Below, in pieces: positions 1 through 6,797 of a stretch of 11,207 bases of DNA. Position numbers and translations under genes: made by a program. The stretch lies in the NCBI GenBank assembly GCA_028290305.1, contig JAQGKC010000343.1, positions 1-11,207 on the forward strand, written 5' to 3'. Within the stretch, counting starts at the first letter, position 1; every line of letters begins with the position of its first letter. Below the pieces are notes generated by a model, which was not told the origin of the DNA, searched no databases, and was given only the letters and a program-made list of their open reading frames with translations. This DNA is from Bradyrhizobium sp. (GTDB taxonomy: Bacteria > Pseudomonadota > Alphaproteobacteria > Rhizobiales > Xanthobacteraceae).

Positions 1-269
1 TCTTGCGCGTCGAGCGAAACGACTTCGCATGCGAGGTCGCTGGCGATCGTGAAGCCCCGGCTGGCAGGCATGAGAACAAAATCGCCTGTGGCTAGGCGCA
101 AGGGTTCATGGCCGTCGGCGGTTAGCCAGCATCCGCCCCTCAACACAAGCCCAAAGCTGGCGTAAGCCACTCGCGAACGACGCACGCCCCAACGGCCGGC
201 CGCGTGAATAACCTTGGTTTCGGCCGCGCGGGGGCGAAGCAACGTTATCACGTCGGCGAGCGGTTCCAT
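1..269 (-). CDS. AraC-family transcriptional regulator, N-terminal cupin part (C-terminus outside window)
   Basis: Translating the minus strand from the ATG at 269 gives about 89 residues beginning MEPLADVITLLRPRAAETKV. Later comes GGCWLTADG, then LRLATGDFVLMPASRGFTIASD. This pattern is typical of the AraC-type cupin (Cupin_6) that precedes the HTH_18 DNA-binding domain in many proteobacterial regulators. The helix-turn-helix half would lie left of base 1 and is not visible. An in-frame ATG at 293 would add eight residues (MHYRSSEN); neither start has a strong ribosome binding site. I prefer 269 because MEPL-D-V-LLRPR is the usual family start. The gene is divergent from the SDR gene at 372, a common arrangement in which the regulator controls the neighbouring oxidoreductase. 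The ligand cannot be inferred. Confidence 0.85.
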   Translation of the reverse strand, partial: MEPLADVITLLRPRAAETKVIHAAGRWGVRRSRVAYASFGLVLRGGCWLTADGHEPLRLATGDFVLMPASRGFTIASDLACEVVSLDAQ

Positions 270-283
270 ATTTTCGGACGATC

Positions 284-289
284 TATAAT
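284..289 (+). promoter_or_regulatory. Possible -10 element for the SDR gene
   Basis: TATAAT matches the sigma-70 -10 consensus exactly and lies 82 bp before the SDR start codon. No good -35 is present at the expected spacing (the bases near 261-266 read cggttc), so an activator-dependent promoter or a chance match are both possible. The predicted start near 296 would place the inverted repeat 302-330 just downstream. Confidence 0.25.
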
Positions 290-301
290 GCATTGTGGAC
301 G

Positions 302-330
302 GTGTGTTATACAACGCATCGATAACACAC
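302..330. promoter_or_regulatory. Perfect inverted repeat in the divergent promoter region, candidate operator
   Basis: GTGTGTTAT at 302-310 and its exact reverse complement ATAACACAC at 322-330 are separated by 11 bases. The arm centres are 20 bp apart, about two helical turns, which suits a dimeric regulator. The repeat sits between the divergent AraC-type gene and the SDR gene. A perfect -10-like TATAAT (284-289, plus strand) lies just upstream, and TATAAC can be read on the minus strand over 311-306. Occupancy could therefore affect both directions. That the neighbouring AraC protein binds here is inference; AraC proteins often use direct repeats, so another dimeric regulator is possible. 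Confidence 0.5.
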
Positions 331-371
331 GCTAGGTCTCTTCATCGCAACGGTTCAACGAGGAGACATCC

Positions 372-1145
372 ATGCGCAAGATCGCTATCATTACAGGCGC
401 CGGCTCAGGCATCGGCGGCGCAACGGCCGTCGCGCTCGCCGAGCGCGGCGTCGATTCCATCGTGACGTTCAACAGCCACGAGGACCGCGTGCGCGACGTG
501 GTCGAGGCGGTTAGGCAAAAGGGCGCCAAGGCGGTCCCCTTGCGCCTCGACGTTGGCGAAAGCGCCGGTTTCGTCGCCTTCAGGGAGGGGGTGACCGCAG
601 TACTGGATAGCGAATGGAAGGCCCCTTCCTTCGACTATCTCGTCAACAACGCGGGCTTCCTGCAGATGGCGCTTTTCGTGGACACTACCGAAGAGCTCTT
701 TGACGCCTACATGCGTGTGCTGTTCAAGGGGCCATACTTCCTGACCCAGGCTCTGCTTCCGGTGCTCGCAGACGGCGGCGCGATCGTAAACGTGACGAGC
801 AATTCAATTTTCCAGAGCGGTATGGGGGCGGGAGTTTCTGCCTACGCATCCATGAAGGGCGGGCTGACGACGTTGACGCGCTACATGGCCCAAGAATTCA
901 GCAAGCGCGGGATCCGCGTCAACTCCGTTGCGCCGGGCGCTACCCGCACTCGTATCGCCGACGACGCCTACGATAAGTATCCGGAAGCCATCCAGCAGAT
1001 CGTCGAAATGACTGCGCTTGGTCGTCTCGGGGAAGCGAGCGACGTGGGTGCCGTGATCGCGGCTGTGCTATCGGATGATTTCCGGTGGGTGACTGGACAG
1101 CATATCGAGGCCTCAGGTGGCGCCCGCTTGTCTGTAGCGAGCTGA
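372..1145 (+). CDS. Short-chain dehydrogenase/reductase (SDR) family oxidoreductase
   Basis: A 257-residue protein of normal classical-SDR length, preceded by an AGGAGA ribosome binding site (361-366) six bases before the ATG. The Rossmann dinucleotide motif TGAGSGIG is at residues 8-15, NNAG at 92-95, the catalytic serine is probably S143 (VTS), and the YxxxK pair is Y158/K162. RVNSVAPGATRTR (182-194) is the usual post-catalytic segment. TFNS after the second strand, without an acidic residue at its end, is compatible with NADP(H) preference, but this is only suggestive. It should catalyse NAD(P)-dependent oxidation or reduction of an alcohol/carbonyl in the cytoplasm; the substrate is unknown. 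It is divergent from an AraC-type regulator, which is the likely controller. All catalytic residues are present, so it appears functional. Confidence 0.93.
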   Translation: MRKIAIITGAGSGIGGATAVALAERGVDSIVTFNSHEDRVRDVVEAVRQKGAKAVPLRLDVGESAGFVAFREGVTAVLDSEWKAPSFDYLVNNAGFLQMALFVDTTEELFDAYMRVLFKGPYFLTQALLPVLADGGAIVNVTSNSIFQSGMGAGVSAYASMKGGLTTLTRYMAQEFSKRGIRVNSVAPGATRTRIADDAYDKYPEAIQQIVEMTALGRLGEASDVGAVIAAVLSDDFRWVTGQHIEASGGARLSVAS

Positions 1146-1149
1146 TGCG

Positions 1150-1156
1150 AAGGAGG
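1150..1156 (+). promoter_or_regulatory. Orphan strong Shine-Dalgarno sequence
   Basis: AAGGAGG lies five bases after the SDR stop codon, but no ATG, GTG or TTG follows at normal spacing (CTG at 1164 is the only candidate). An ATG overlapping the SDR stop (TGATG, 1143-1147) opens an 18-codon frame ending at 1201, too short to support as a gene. It may be the leftover start of a downstream operon gene lost when the IS element arrived. Confidence 0.3.
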
Positions 1157-1177
1157 CGCGATCCTGGAAATCTTGTG

Positions 1178-1207
1178 GTGTGGCATCCGGAGATCTCCTG
1201 ACCACAC
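1178..1207 (+). terminator. Nested palindrome after the SDR gene, possible terminator
   Basis: GTGTGG (1178-1183) pairs with CCACAC (1202-1207). Inside them sits the perfect 10-bp palindrome GGAGATCTCC (1189-1198). The structure begins 33 bases past the SDR stop. No T-run follows, so intrinsic termination is doubtful; it could equally be a protein site or an insertion scar. Confidence 0.2.
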
Positions 1208-1230
1208 TAAAGGGTTGTGCTTCCAGTTAA

Positions 1231-1416
1231 GTGGCCGCGGCTAACCGGAAGGCACCAATCCCTCGCGACACCACGCTCCACCGCCTCCGGCACAGGATCG
1301 AGAACATGTTCGGCAGCCTCAAGGACTGGCGCCGCATCCACACCCGCTATGATCGCTGCGCCCATACTTTCATGTCCGCGATCTTCCCAGCCGCCGTCGT
1401 CATCTTCTGGATGTGA
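1231..1416 (+). pseudogene. IS5-family transposase remnant (C-terminal ~60 residues)
   Basis: The frame reads NRKAPIPRDTT, then LRHRIENMFGSLKDWRR and THTRYDRC-like text (HTRYDRCAHTFMSA), and ends IFPAAVVIFWM. This is the C-terminal DDE end of IS427-like IS5 transposases. The catalytic-Glu signature Y-(2)-R-(3)-E-(6)-K is present as R20, E24 and K31 counted from 1231, but the tyrosine position is histidine (H17). An in-frame TAA at 1228-1230 and missing upstream sequence show that the first three quarters, including both catalytic aspartates, are absent. It cannot transpose. No intact terminal inverted repeats or target duplication were identified, so the element limits are unknown. Confidence 0.85.
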
Positions 1417-1525
1417 TCAATGAGTCTTAGTCATAGAGCAGGTTCGCGCGACGAATTCACCAAGACGTGAAGGCCGGCGGACTATCACAACAATAAACAA
1501 CCACTACAACACCTATAAGATGATG

Positions 1526-1538
1526 TGCGTAATACGCA
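1526..1538. promoter_or_regulatory. 13-bp palindrome upstream of the first tandem AraC gene
   Basis: TGCGTA-A-TACGCA is a perfect palindrome with 6-bp arms, ending 33 bases before the TTG start at 1572. Position and symmetry suit an operator for autoregulation. A related TGCGT/ACGCA pair lies upstream of the dioxygenase gene (3985-3999). Binding protein unknown. Confidence 0.35.
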
Positions 1539-1571
1539 ACTGTTGGATCGTTTGACCCGAGGGAGCGGCAA

Positions 1572-2519
1572 TTGACTGACCTACCAATTGCAGAGCCGGG
1601 AGTATCGACAAGAGCCGCGGATGCTTCTGCCACAGCTTTGAAACGTGGACGATGCGCTTGGGACTTCTTCGTCTTGAAGACGACGGTTGCCGCCGCTAAC
1701 CGAACGCTTCAAGGAAGCGAGTTCGGCAAACCTCGTCTTGGCTCAGGTTCTTCGGATCATCCGTCGGCACCCCAAGACGGGGTCGTCCTGGCCCTGCAAA
1801 GGAATATCTCCGGAGCGAGCGAACCAGAAAACGGCGGCCTCCAGATAATCCCCTTTCCACATGGCACGGTCAGCCTCGTCAACTTAGCCCTTGATCCGAC
1901 GGCCTGTCCCAAAGACATGTCGGACTGCTTTAACTTTCTCATTCCGCGCGCCACTTTCGATCAGCTTGCTGACGATCACGGCGCCGATCGAATCGTCGAA
2001 CTTGCCGTAAGACCCGGCATTGCGGCCAACGACCCGATTGTTCTGCACCTTGGCGGCTGTCTGACTCCGGCTATCGAAAGATACGACGGAACCAACGACC
2101 AATTTGTTGATCGGATCACGACCGCGTTGAATATACATTTTGCACGCGTATATGGCGGCATGAATTTTCCGCGACCGTTGGTGACCGGAGGGTTGGCCCC
2201 GTGGCAGTTGAGGCTTGCGCGGGATACGATCAACGCTCACCTTGAAGAAGGGCTCTCATTGGAACAGCTTGCCCAGGAATGCAGACTCTCGGTCACCCAC
2301 TTTGCTAAGGCATTTGCTCGCAGCACTGGGATTTCCCCACATCGCTGGTTGATGCAGAGGCGCGTCGATGTGGCCAAGGATCTGCTGCTGACGATCGATT
2401 CCTCGCTCGTTGAAATATCTCTCAAGTGCGGATTCTCCGACCAAAGCCATTTCACGAGAGTCTTCGCCGAAGCCACAGGAGAAACGCCAGGACGGTGGCG
2501 TCAGATTCAATTGAACTGA
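1572..2519 (+). CDS. AraC-family transcriptional regulator (first of tandem pair)
   Basis: A 315-residue protein starting with TTG, preceded by GAGGGAG (1559-1565). The C-terminal domain from GGLAPWQ (206-212) to about residue 312 is a standard HTH_18 AraC domain. It holds two helix-turn-helix units, SLEQLAQECRLSVTHFAKAF (229-248) and LVEISLKCGFSDQSHFTRVF (279-298), the second within the AraC signature ending in ATGETPGRW. The N-terminal ~200 residues are not a recognisable cupin and probably form the effector-binding or dimerisation region. GGLAPWQ followed by this domain is common in alphaproteobacterial regulators of catabolic genes. It lies between the IS remnant and a second AraC gene in the same orientation. 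Codon use looks less GC-biased at third positions than the membrane-protein gene at 5457, which may indicate a different origin. Target genes are unknown; itself, the next regulator or the dioxygenase are candidates. Confidence 0.9.
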   Translation: MTDLPIAEPGVSTRAADASATALKRGRCAWDFFVLKTTVAAANRTLQGSEFGKPRLGSGSSDHPSAPQDGVVLALQRNISGASEPENGGLQIIPFPHGTVSLVNLALDPTACPKDMSDCFNFLIPRATFDQLADDHGADRIVELAVRPGIAANDPIVLHLGGCLTPAIERYDGTNDQFVDRITTALNIHFARVYGGMNFPRPLVTGGLAPWQLRLARDTINAHLEEGLSLEQLAQECRLSVTHFAKAFARSTGISPHRWLMQRRVDVAKDLLLTIDSSLVEISLKCGFSDQSHFTRVFAEATGETPGRWRQIQLN

Positions 2520-2702
2520 TCCGCCACGTCGGCGATTTTTCCCGGGCCGATGTAAGACGGTCGACAAGCACGGTGTTCGCGCCAAAAGAAGGAGGTCCCG
2601 CCAGGATTATGAACAGCTCTAATTGAAATGCCATCGGGCTATCCTTCGAAGTGGCGCCGTGGCGTGACCTACTTGTTGAGTAAACCCTGAGGTACGACTG
2701 GC

Positions 2703-3605
2703 ATGCAGAATGGCTATGGCGGAAAGCGTTTGAGCAAGCGGTACGGAATTCTGAACGTTCCAACGTTGGTTACAAGTGTCTCGCGCGGCGCAGCGATTAC
2801 GTTCAACCGACTCCGTCTCGACTGCGCGGGCCGTACCTTCGATAACATACCTGCTGAAGATGCCTACTCGTTTCACGTTAATTTCCTGAAACAGGAATCG
2901 TTCAGTGCCTCCAGGAAAGCCCGCGTCGCTGAGCGGCATTTCCTTGGCGAAGGAGACTCGACGATGCTGGACTGCAGCGAAGCTTCAACAGTAACAATGC
3001 ACTCTCCAATGGATACGGTGAGGCTATATGTGCCTCGTGTAGCCATTCAGGACTTTGTCGGAGAAGAGTTTGGATCTAGCGAGGTATACTTGAAGTCGCC
3101 TCAGCAGGTAATTCGCGATCCGATCCTTTACCACATTGGCGCTTGTGTTAGCGCCCTTTTAGAACATCCCGAGGAAAGCAATTCCCTCTTGGTCGACTAT
3201 ATCGCTCTATCGCTCCAAAACCACCTTTACCGGACCTACTCGGCAACACTGGCTTCGGGCCCCAGGGCGCGCGGCGGCTTGGCTCCTTGGCAGGAGAGAC
3301 GCGCAAAGGAGGCTATGGAGGCGGACTTCGACAAGGAAATAACCATAGCTCGGTTGGCGTATGATTGCCGTTTATCGGCGAGTCAGTTCGGCCGCGCCTT
3401 CAGACAGTCTACCGGTTGCACGCCACACCGTTGGCGCCTTCAGCGGCGCGTCGAACGGGCTCAGGATTTACTATTAACTTCCGAAAAAACGCTCGCGGAG
3501 ATTGCCAGATCCTGCGGGTTTTTCGATCCGAGCCATTTGACGCGCGCATTCAATCAGACCGTTGGCACCAGTCCTGGATTGTGGCGCCGGGCAAGGCGAA
3601 CCTAG
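2703..3605 (+). CDS. AraC-family transcriptional regulator (second of tandem pair)
   Basis: A 300-residue protein from ATG 2703, with a moderate GAGG about ten bases upstream. Its C-terminal domain starts at GGLAPWQERRAKEAM and contains TIARLAYDCRLSASQFGRAF and LAEIARSCGFFDPSHLTRAF, the two HTH units, then TVGTSPGLWRR. By hand alignment roughly half of the C-terminal ~105 residues match the neighbouring regulator, including STG-(2)-PHRW, QRRV, and DLLLT. The N-terminal regions differ much more, so the two probably sense different signals while recognising related DNA. The 183 bp separating it from the first gene holds no other gene, and it may have its own promoter. The dioxygenase gene follows 518 bp downstream on the same strand and is a plausible target. 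Confidence 0.9.
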   Translation: MQNGYGGKRLSKRYGILNVPTLVTSVSRGAAITFNRLRLDCAGRTFDNIPAEDAYSFHVNFLKQESFSASRKARVAERHFLGEGDSTMLDCSEASTVTMHSPMDTVRLYVPRVAIQDFVGEEFGSSEVYLKSPQQVIRDPILYHIGACVSALLEHPEESNSLLVDYIALSLQNHLYRTYSATLASGPRARGGLAPWQERRAKEAMEADFDKEITIARLAYDCRLSASQFGRAFRQSTGCTPHRWRLQRRVERAQDLLLTSEKTLAEIARSCGFFDPSHLTRAFNQTVGTSPGLWRRARRT

Positions 3606-4123
3606 CGCATTTGCAAAGGCACGCGGCTGCGCGAGGGTCGGCCCCCTGCGATAGGATTTCGCAGAATCGATCAATTCGGGCGTGCCATCAGACAGAGTAA
3701 ATTACCAAGGCAAAAAAACTAATTGGGTGGAATTTCCAAAAACCCCGAACCGGCAGGCGCCGGTCGGTGCGTAAAGGTGTATTGGTCGCCATAATTTCGG
3801 GTAACGTTCACCAAATAGTAAGCCGCAGTGTAATAGGCCGCAGTTCAAGTCCGATTCCAAGCGGCGGCGAGTTTCGCACCGGAAATGTGCAACAGGCAGC
3901 AATTTCAAACAAGAAACGCGGCGGTATCCGAGGATAGCTTAGGTACCGGCCCTTGCCGAGCAAGCGATGATAATGGCAGGGAAATGCGTGTTCTACGCAT
4001 CCGAATAACTCTTGGTCAACGCTGGGGCTTCCGTAGGGACGGAGTTTGCCGCCGGCCATCTTGCCTTTCGCATTAGAATTATAGAGCGTCCAAAGCCATC
4101 GCTGATGAAAAGCGGAGCCAGCC
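3606..4123. other. Long non-coding stretch between regulator and dioxygenase
   Basis: I see no convincing gene in these 518 bases on either strand; the open frames lack family resemblance and ribosome binding sites. It contains a short hairpin ACCGGC-AGGC-GCCGGT (3749-3764), two copies of GCCGCAGT (3822-3829, 3837-3844) spaced 15 bp start to start, a TGCGTA half-site (3768-3773) and the inverted repeat at 3984-4000. It is large enough to be a regulatory region for the dioxygenase gene. AT-rich patches (for example 4071-4085) lie near its right end. Confidence 0.4.
3984..4000. promoter_or_regulatory. Inverted repeat upstream of the dioxygenase gene
   Basis: ATGCGT (3984-3989) and ACGCAT (3995-4000) form a perfect inverted repeat with a 5-base spacer. 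They share the TGCGT/ACGCA half-sites with the palindrome at 1526-1538, though spacing differs. It lies 124 bp before the start codon, a plausible activator position. Function is inferred only. Confidence 0.3.
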
Positions 4124-5095
4124 TTGACTACAATCGGTGGAATCCACCACGTCACTTCGATCGCTTCCGATCCGAAGCGGACACAAGAATTTTACGGCGG
4201 CACACTTGGCCTTTATCTCGTCAGGAAAACAGTAAATTTTGACGAGCCATCTGTGCTCCACTTCTACTTTGGAGACCGCCAGGGCTCTCCAGGCTCAATG
4301 ATCACGTTCTTCGTCCACGAAGCCGAGCCGCCAGGTCTATGCGGGCCTGGTCACATCAGCTCCATCGTTTTTGCGGTGCCACCCGGGACATTGCAGAGCT
4401 GGCACCACCGCCTCATGAAGCGAGGGGCGGACGTGACAGGCAACGCCTGGTCGTTCGGAGAGCAGTGTCTGTGCTTCAGGGATCCGGATGGTCTCGAACT
4501 GGCTCTCATCGAGGAAGCCACCGAAACAGGCTCGAATGATCAAGACAGCGAAGAGCCAGCGGATCGAGCAATTCGGCGGATTCGATCCGTCGAGATTCAA
4601 ATCGAAGGGTTTCAGCACACGTCGAAATTTCTGACGGAGAGACTAGGTTTTGAGGAGTTTAGGCGGGAAGGCGCGGTGTTCCGCTTCCTCGATGGGCCGC
4701 CGGACCGGCCGATCGCCGTCGACCTTCTTTGCACTCCGACCCACCGGCCGGGTCAAACTGGCCCTGGCGTCGCACACCACATTGCCTTGCGTGTTGCCGA
4801 TAGCGAGGCCCTGGCCAGGATCGCAAAGATGCTCGCAAATTGCGGCTTTGACGTCACGCCACCTCTCAATCGCCAGTACTTTCATGCGGTCTATTTTCGG
4901 GCGCCAGGCGGCGTGAATTTCGCAATCGCCACCGATGGTCCAGGCTTCTCCATAGAAGTCCCGAATCAAGTAGGCGGCGAATTGTTAAGCCTGCCTCCAT
5001 GGTTGGAGCCCAGGCGCACGATGATTGAGCGTCGCCTACGACATAAAGACCCAGCTCCTGCCAATGCTCCAGGAGCTCCAAAAAAACCATTCTGA
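4124..5095 (+). CDS. Ring-cleaving dioxygenase family protein (VOC, PcpA/LinE/MhqO-like) with a substituted iron ligand
   Basis: 323 residues from a TTG start, with AGCGGAG upstream (4111-4117). Two vicinal-oxygen-chelate modules are visible: residues 4-130 (GIHHVTSI, LGLYLVRKTVNFD, FRDPDGLELAL) and 152-275 (VEIQIEGF, GVAHHIALRV, YFHAVYFRAPGGVNFAIATDGPGF). This is the layout of hydroquinone-type extradiol dioxygenases, which use Fe(II) and O2 to open dihydroxylated rings. In PcpA the iron ligands are His11, His227 and Glu276. Here H9 (with H8, T11) and H219 (with H218) are kept, as is the arginine equivalent to Arg259 (R250). The Glu position is Ala267, in FAIATD where relatives read FEIATD. 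GCA versus GAA is a single-base difference (4922-4924). The enzyme may therefore bind iron poorly, have changed chemistry, or be inactive. Its usual esterase or nitroreductase partners are absent; two AraC regulators lie upstream. Confidence 0.85.
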   Translation: MTTIGGIHHVTSIASDPKRTQEFYGGTLGLYLVRKTVNFDEPSVLHFYFGDRQGSPGSMITFFVHEAEPPGLCGPGHISSIVFAVPPGTLQSWHHRLMKRGADVTGNAWSFGEQCLCFRDPDGLELALIEEATETGSNDQDSEEPADRAIRRIRSVEIQIEGFQHTSKFLTERLGFEEFRREGAVFRFLDGPPDRPIAVDLLCTPTHRPGQTGPGVAHHIALRVADSEALARIAKMLANCGFDVTPPLNRQYFHAVYFRAPGGVNFAIATDGPGFSIEVPNQVGGELLSLPPWLEPRRTMIERRLRHKDPAPANAPGAPKKPF

Positions 5096-5456
5096 GCGTC
5101 GCATTAGAGTGCTTGTGCCAATCCGGATAATGCCAGTATGCACATCCATAGAAGCCCAGCGCTCGCACTCGCGACGGGCGCGCCCAGAGATCGCAGGTCA
5201 CTCATTATTCGGATCGACGAGATCGCAACGGCGCCGCAGCTGGTACCACTTCTCCCCGAAGCTTTGCCAGTTCACCCGTCAGCCAGGCCATGGCGTTCAG
5301 TGGGTTGCCTTGGCACGCGGCTCCGCGAGGTCCTTTCAAGCCTTCGTGAAGCGTAGCGGGTTGTATACGATCTCGTCCGAATTTATCTCCAAAACATGAA
5401 ACACTCGGCGGACAGCGGGGCGCTTCAGTTGGCTTTGAACCCTACGGAACTATCTG
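5096..5456. other. 361-bp stretch without a recognisable gene
   Basis: Open frames here, such as 5138-5356 on the plus strand, resemble no family I know and lack a convincing ribosome binding site. A frame running to 5399 overlaps the 3' end of the dioxygenase gene out of register. The stretch may contain degraded coding sequence and must hold the promoter for the membrane-protein gene at 5457, but I cannot point to a clear -35/-10 pair. Confidence 0.4.
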
Positions 5457-6788
5457 ATGCCTCCGAACAATGCCTTCGCATCCCAGGTCCTGCCTCCCCG
5501 ATCATCTGCTTCGGTACTACTGGCAAAAGGTGTCACGCGCCTCGAAGGCACGCTGAAACTCACGACCGCGATCCTCGCGCTCGCGGCCGGTGTCTATACC
5601 TTTCTCGGAGTTCGCGAACTATTGAATGGCAGTCCGGGCATGGTGTTGTTTGCCGCGGTGATCTATTCCGTCGCGGTATCCGTCGGCATCTATGCGTTCT
5701 GGGTGTTCCTGATGCATTTTATGCCGCATGTGACCTTTCGCAGCGGTCGCGGCCTGATGTTCGGTTGCCTGCTGTTGGGTTCGCTGATGATCGTAGCGAT
5801 GTCGTCATGGCTCAACGCCTCGGCGCTCGCGGGCGCCGCCGCGATCCAACAGCATCTCGCCATCACTGTACAAGACTATACCCGCGATCTCGATACTGCC
5901 AACACCAACGCCATCGCGGCCCAGGGATTGTTGCCGGATATTCAGCTGGCGTCGTCGCGCTTCGCAAAACTCGCCGACGCTGAGCGCGCCGGTTCGCTGA
6001 CGGGCACCGCCGGGTCCGGCACCGTGGTGCAGCTTCTGACGCAAATGTCCGGGCAGCTCGATAGTCTCGGTCAGCAAGTCCAGGCTTCGGACAAACGTGT
6101 CTCAGCCTTGTACGAGCAGGGCAGCAAAAGTCTCGCCAAGATGCGCGAATTGATAAGCGATCGCGGGCCGATTGCGGCGCGCAGCGATGCATTGGCGACC
6201 GAGTCGCTGACGCTAATGGGCGTGATCGCCAATCTGCAGCAGACTTCGGTGGCGCCCGCAGTCAAGCGCGCGGCGGCATCGCTGTCGTCGAGCTTCATTG
6301 CGCCTTCGGCGGGAGGCCGCGCATCCGATCTGGCGGATCGTCAGACCGCGGTGGTCGGCAAGGTGGAAAGCTCGATTGCCGCACAGTCGGCGTCGCTCTC
6401 GGACGCCGCAGACAAGATCCTGGCATTGCCGAAGGTCGAACCGATCAGGTTTCAGACGCTGTCGCCCGCCGAAGCGGTGTTGCGTTACGCCGGCGATTTC
6501 ATCCCGAGTTGGGCCGGCGCGATCTCGATCGATCTGATGCCGGCAGTGCTGGTGCTGATCCTTTGCGTGGTTTACGCCGCTATCAGGCGCGAAGGGCTTC
6601 CGGCGTTCACGGCCTCTGATATGACCGCGGGCGAATTGGTCGCGGCGCTGCAAATGGCGCGCGAGGTCGGGGAAGTGCAGCAGCCGAGAGTGCCGGCCGA
6701 AGTCAAGCCGCAGCGCGAAAGCGCTGCCGAGCCGGCGGCGGCGGACGAAAACGTTGCCACGCTGCCGGCGGCGCGCCACGCCAAATAG
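5457..6788 (+). CDS. Multi-pass membrane protein of unknown function with large coiled extra-membrane domain
   Basis: 443 residues, unrecognised as a named family. Hydrophobic segments are at about 33-53 (LKLTTAILALAAGVYTFLGV), 61-88, 100-119 (LMFGCLLLGSLMIVAMSSWL) and 356-376 (ISIDLMPAVLVLILCVVYAA). Between the third and fourth lies a ~235-residue Ala/Ser/Gln/Leu-rich region (120-355) that looks helical, with possible coiled coils. The C-terminal ~65 residues are Glu/Ala/Pro-rich and probably cytoplasmic. With three segments before and one after, the helical domain lies on the opposite side from both termini, most likely periplasmic. The ATG at 5457 lacks a good ribosome binding site, so the true start could be slightly different. 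Codon use is strongly GC3-biased, typical of core genes. The ClpP-like gene begins 9 bp after its stop, so the two are probably one operon and may act together at the inner membrane. Confidence 0.8.
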   Translation: MPPNNAFASQVLPPRSSASVLLAKGVTRLEGTLKLTTAILALAAGVYTFLGVRELLNGSPGMVLFAAVIYSVAVSVGIYAFWVFLMHFMPHVTFRSGRGLMFGCLLLGSLMIVAMSSWLNASALAGAAAIQQHLAITVQDYTRDLDTANTNAIAAQGLLPDIQLASSRFAKLADAERAGSLTGTAGSGTVVQLLTQMSGQLDSLGQQVQASDKRVSALYEQGSKSLAKMRELISDRGPIAARSDALATESLTLMGVIANLQQTSVAPAVKRAAASLSSSFIAPSAGGRASDLADRQTAVVGKVESSIAAQSASLSDAADKILALPKVEPIRFQTLSPAEAVLRYAGDFIPSWAGAISIDLMPAVLVLILCVVYAAIRREGLPAFTASDMTAGELVAALQMAREVGEVQQPRVPAEVKPQRESAAEPAAADENVATLPAARHAK

Positions 6789-6797
6789 CGCATCGCC

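Noticed and set aside
3749..3764. Hairpin ACCGGC-AGGC-GCCGGT as terminator for the second AraC gene
   Set aside because: It lies 144 bases after the stop with no T-run on the plus strand. A T-run exists only on the minus strand, where no gene leads into it.
4061..4085. TTGCCT and TATAGA as a promoter for the dioxygenase gene
   Set aside because: The spacer would be only 13 bases, too short for a sigma-70 promoter, and no better pairing was found.
3808..4155. 115-codon minus-strand frame upstream of the dioxygenase gene
   Set aside because: Its residues are low-likelihood for a protein (many Arg, Pro, Cys and Trp without pattern), it overlaps the dioxygenase start, and it matches no family I recognise.
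5138..5356. 72-codon open frame between dioxygenase and membrane protein, considered as a degraded hydrolase of the MhqD type
   Set aside because: No catalytic motif or family resemblance is visible and there is no ribosome binding site; it is an ordinary open frame in GC-rich DNA.
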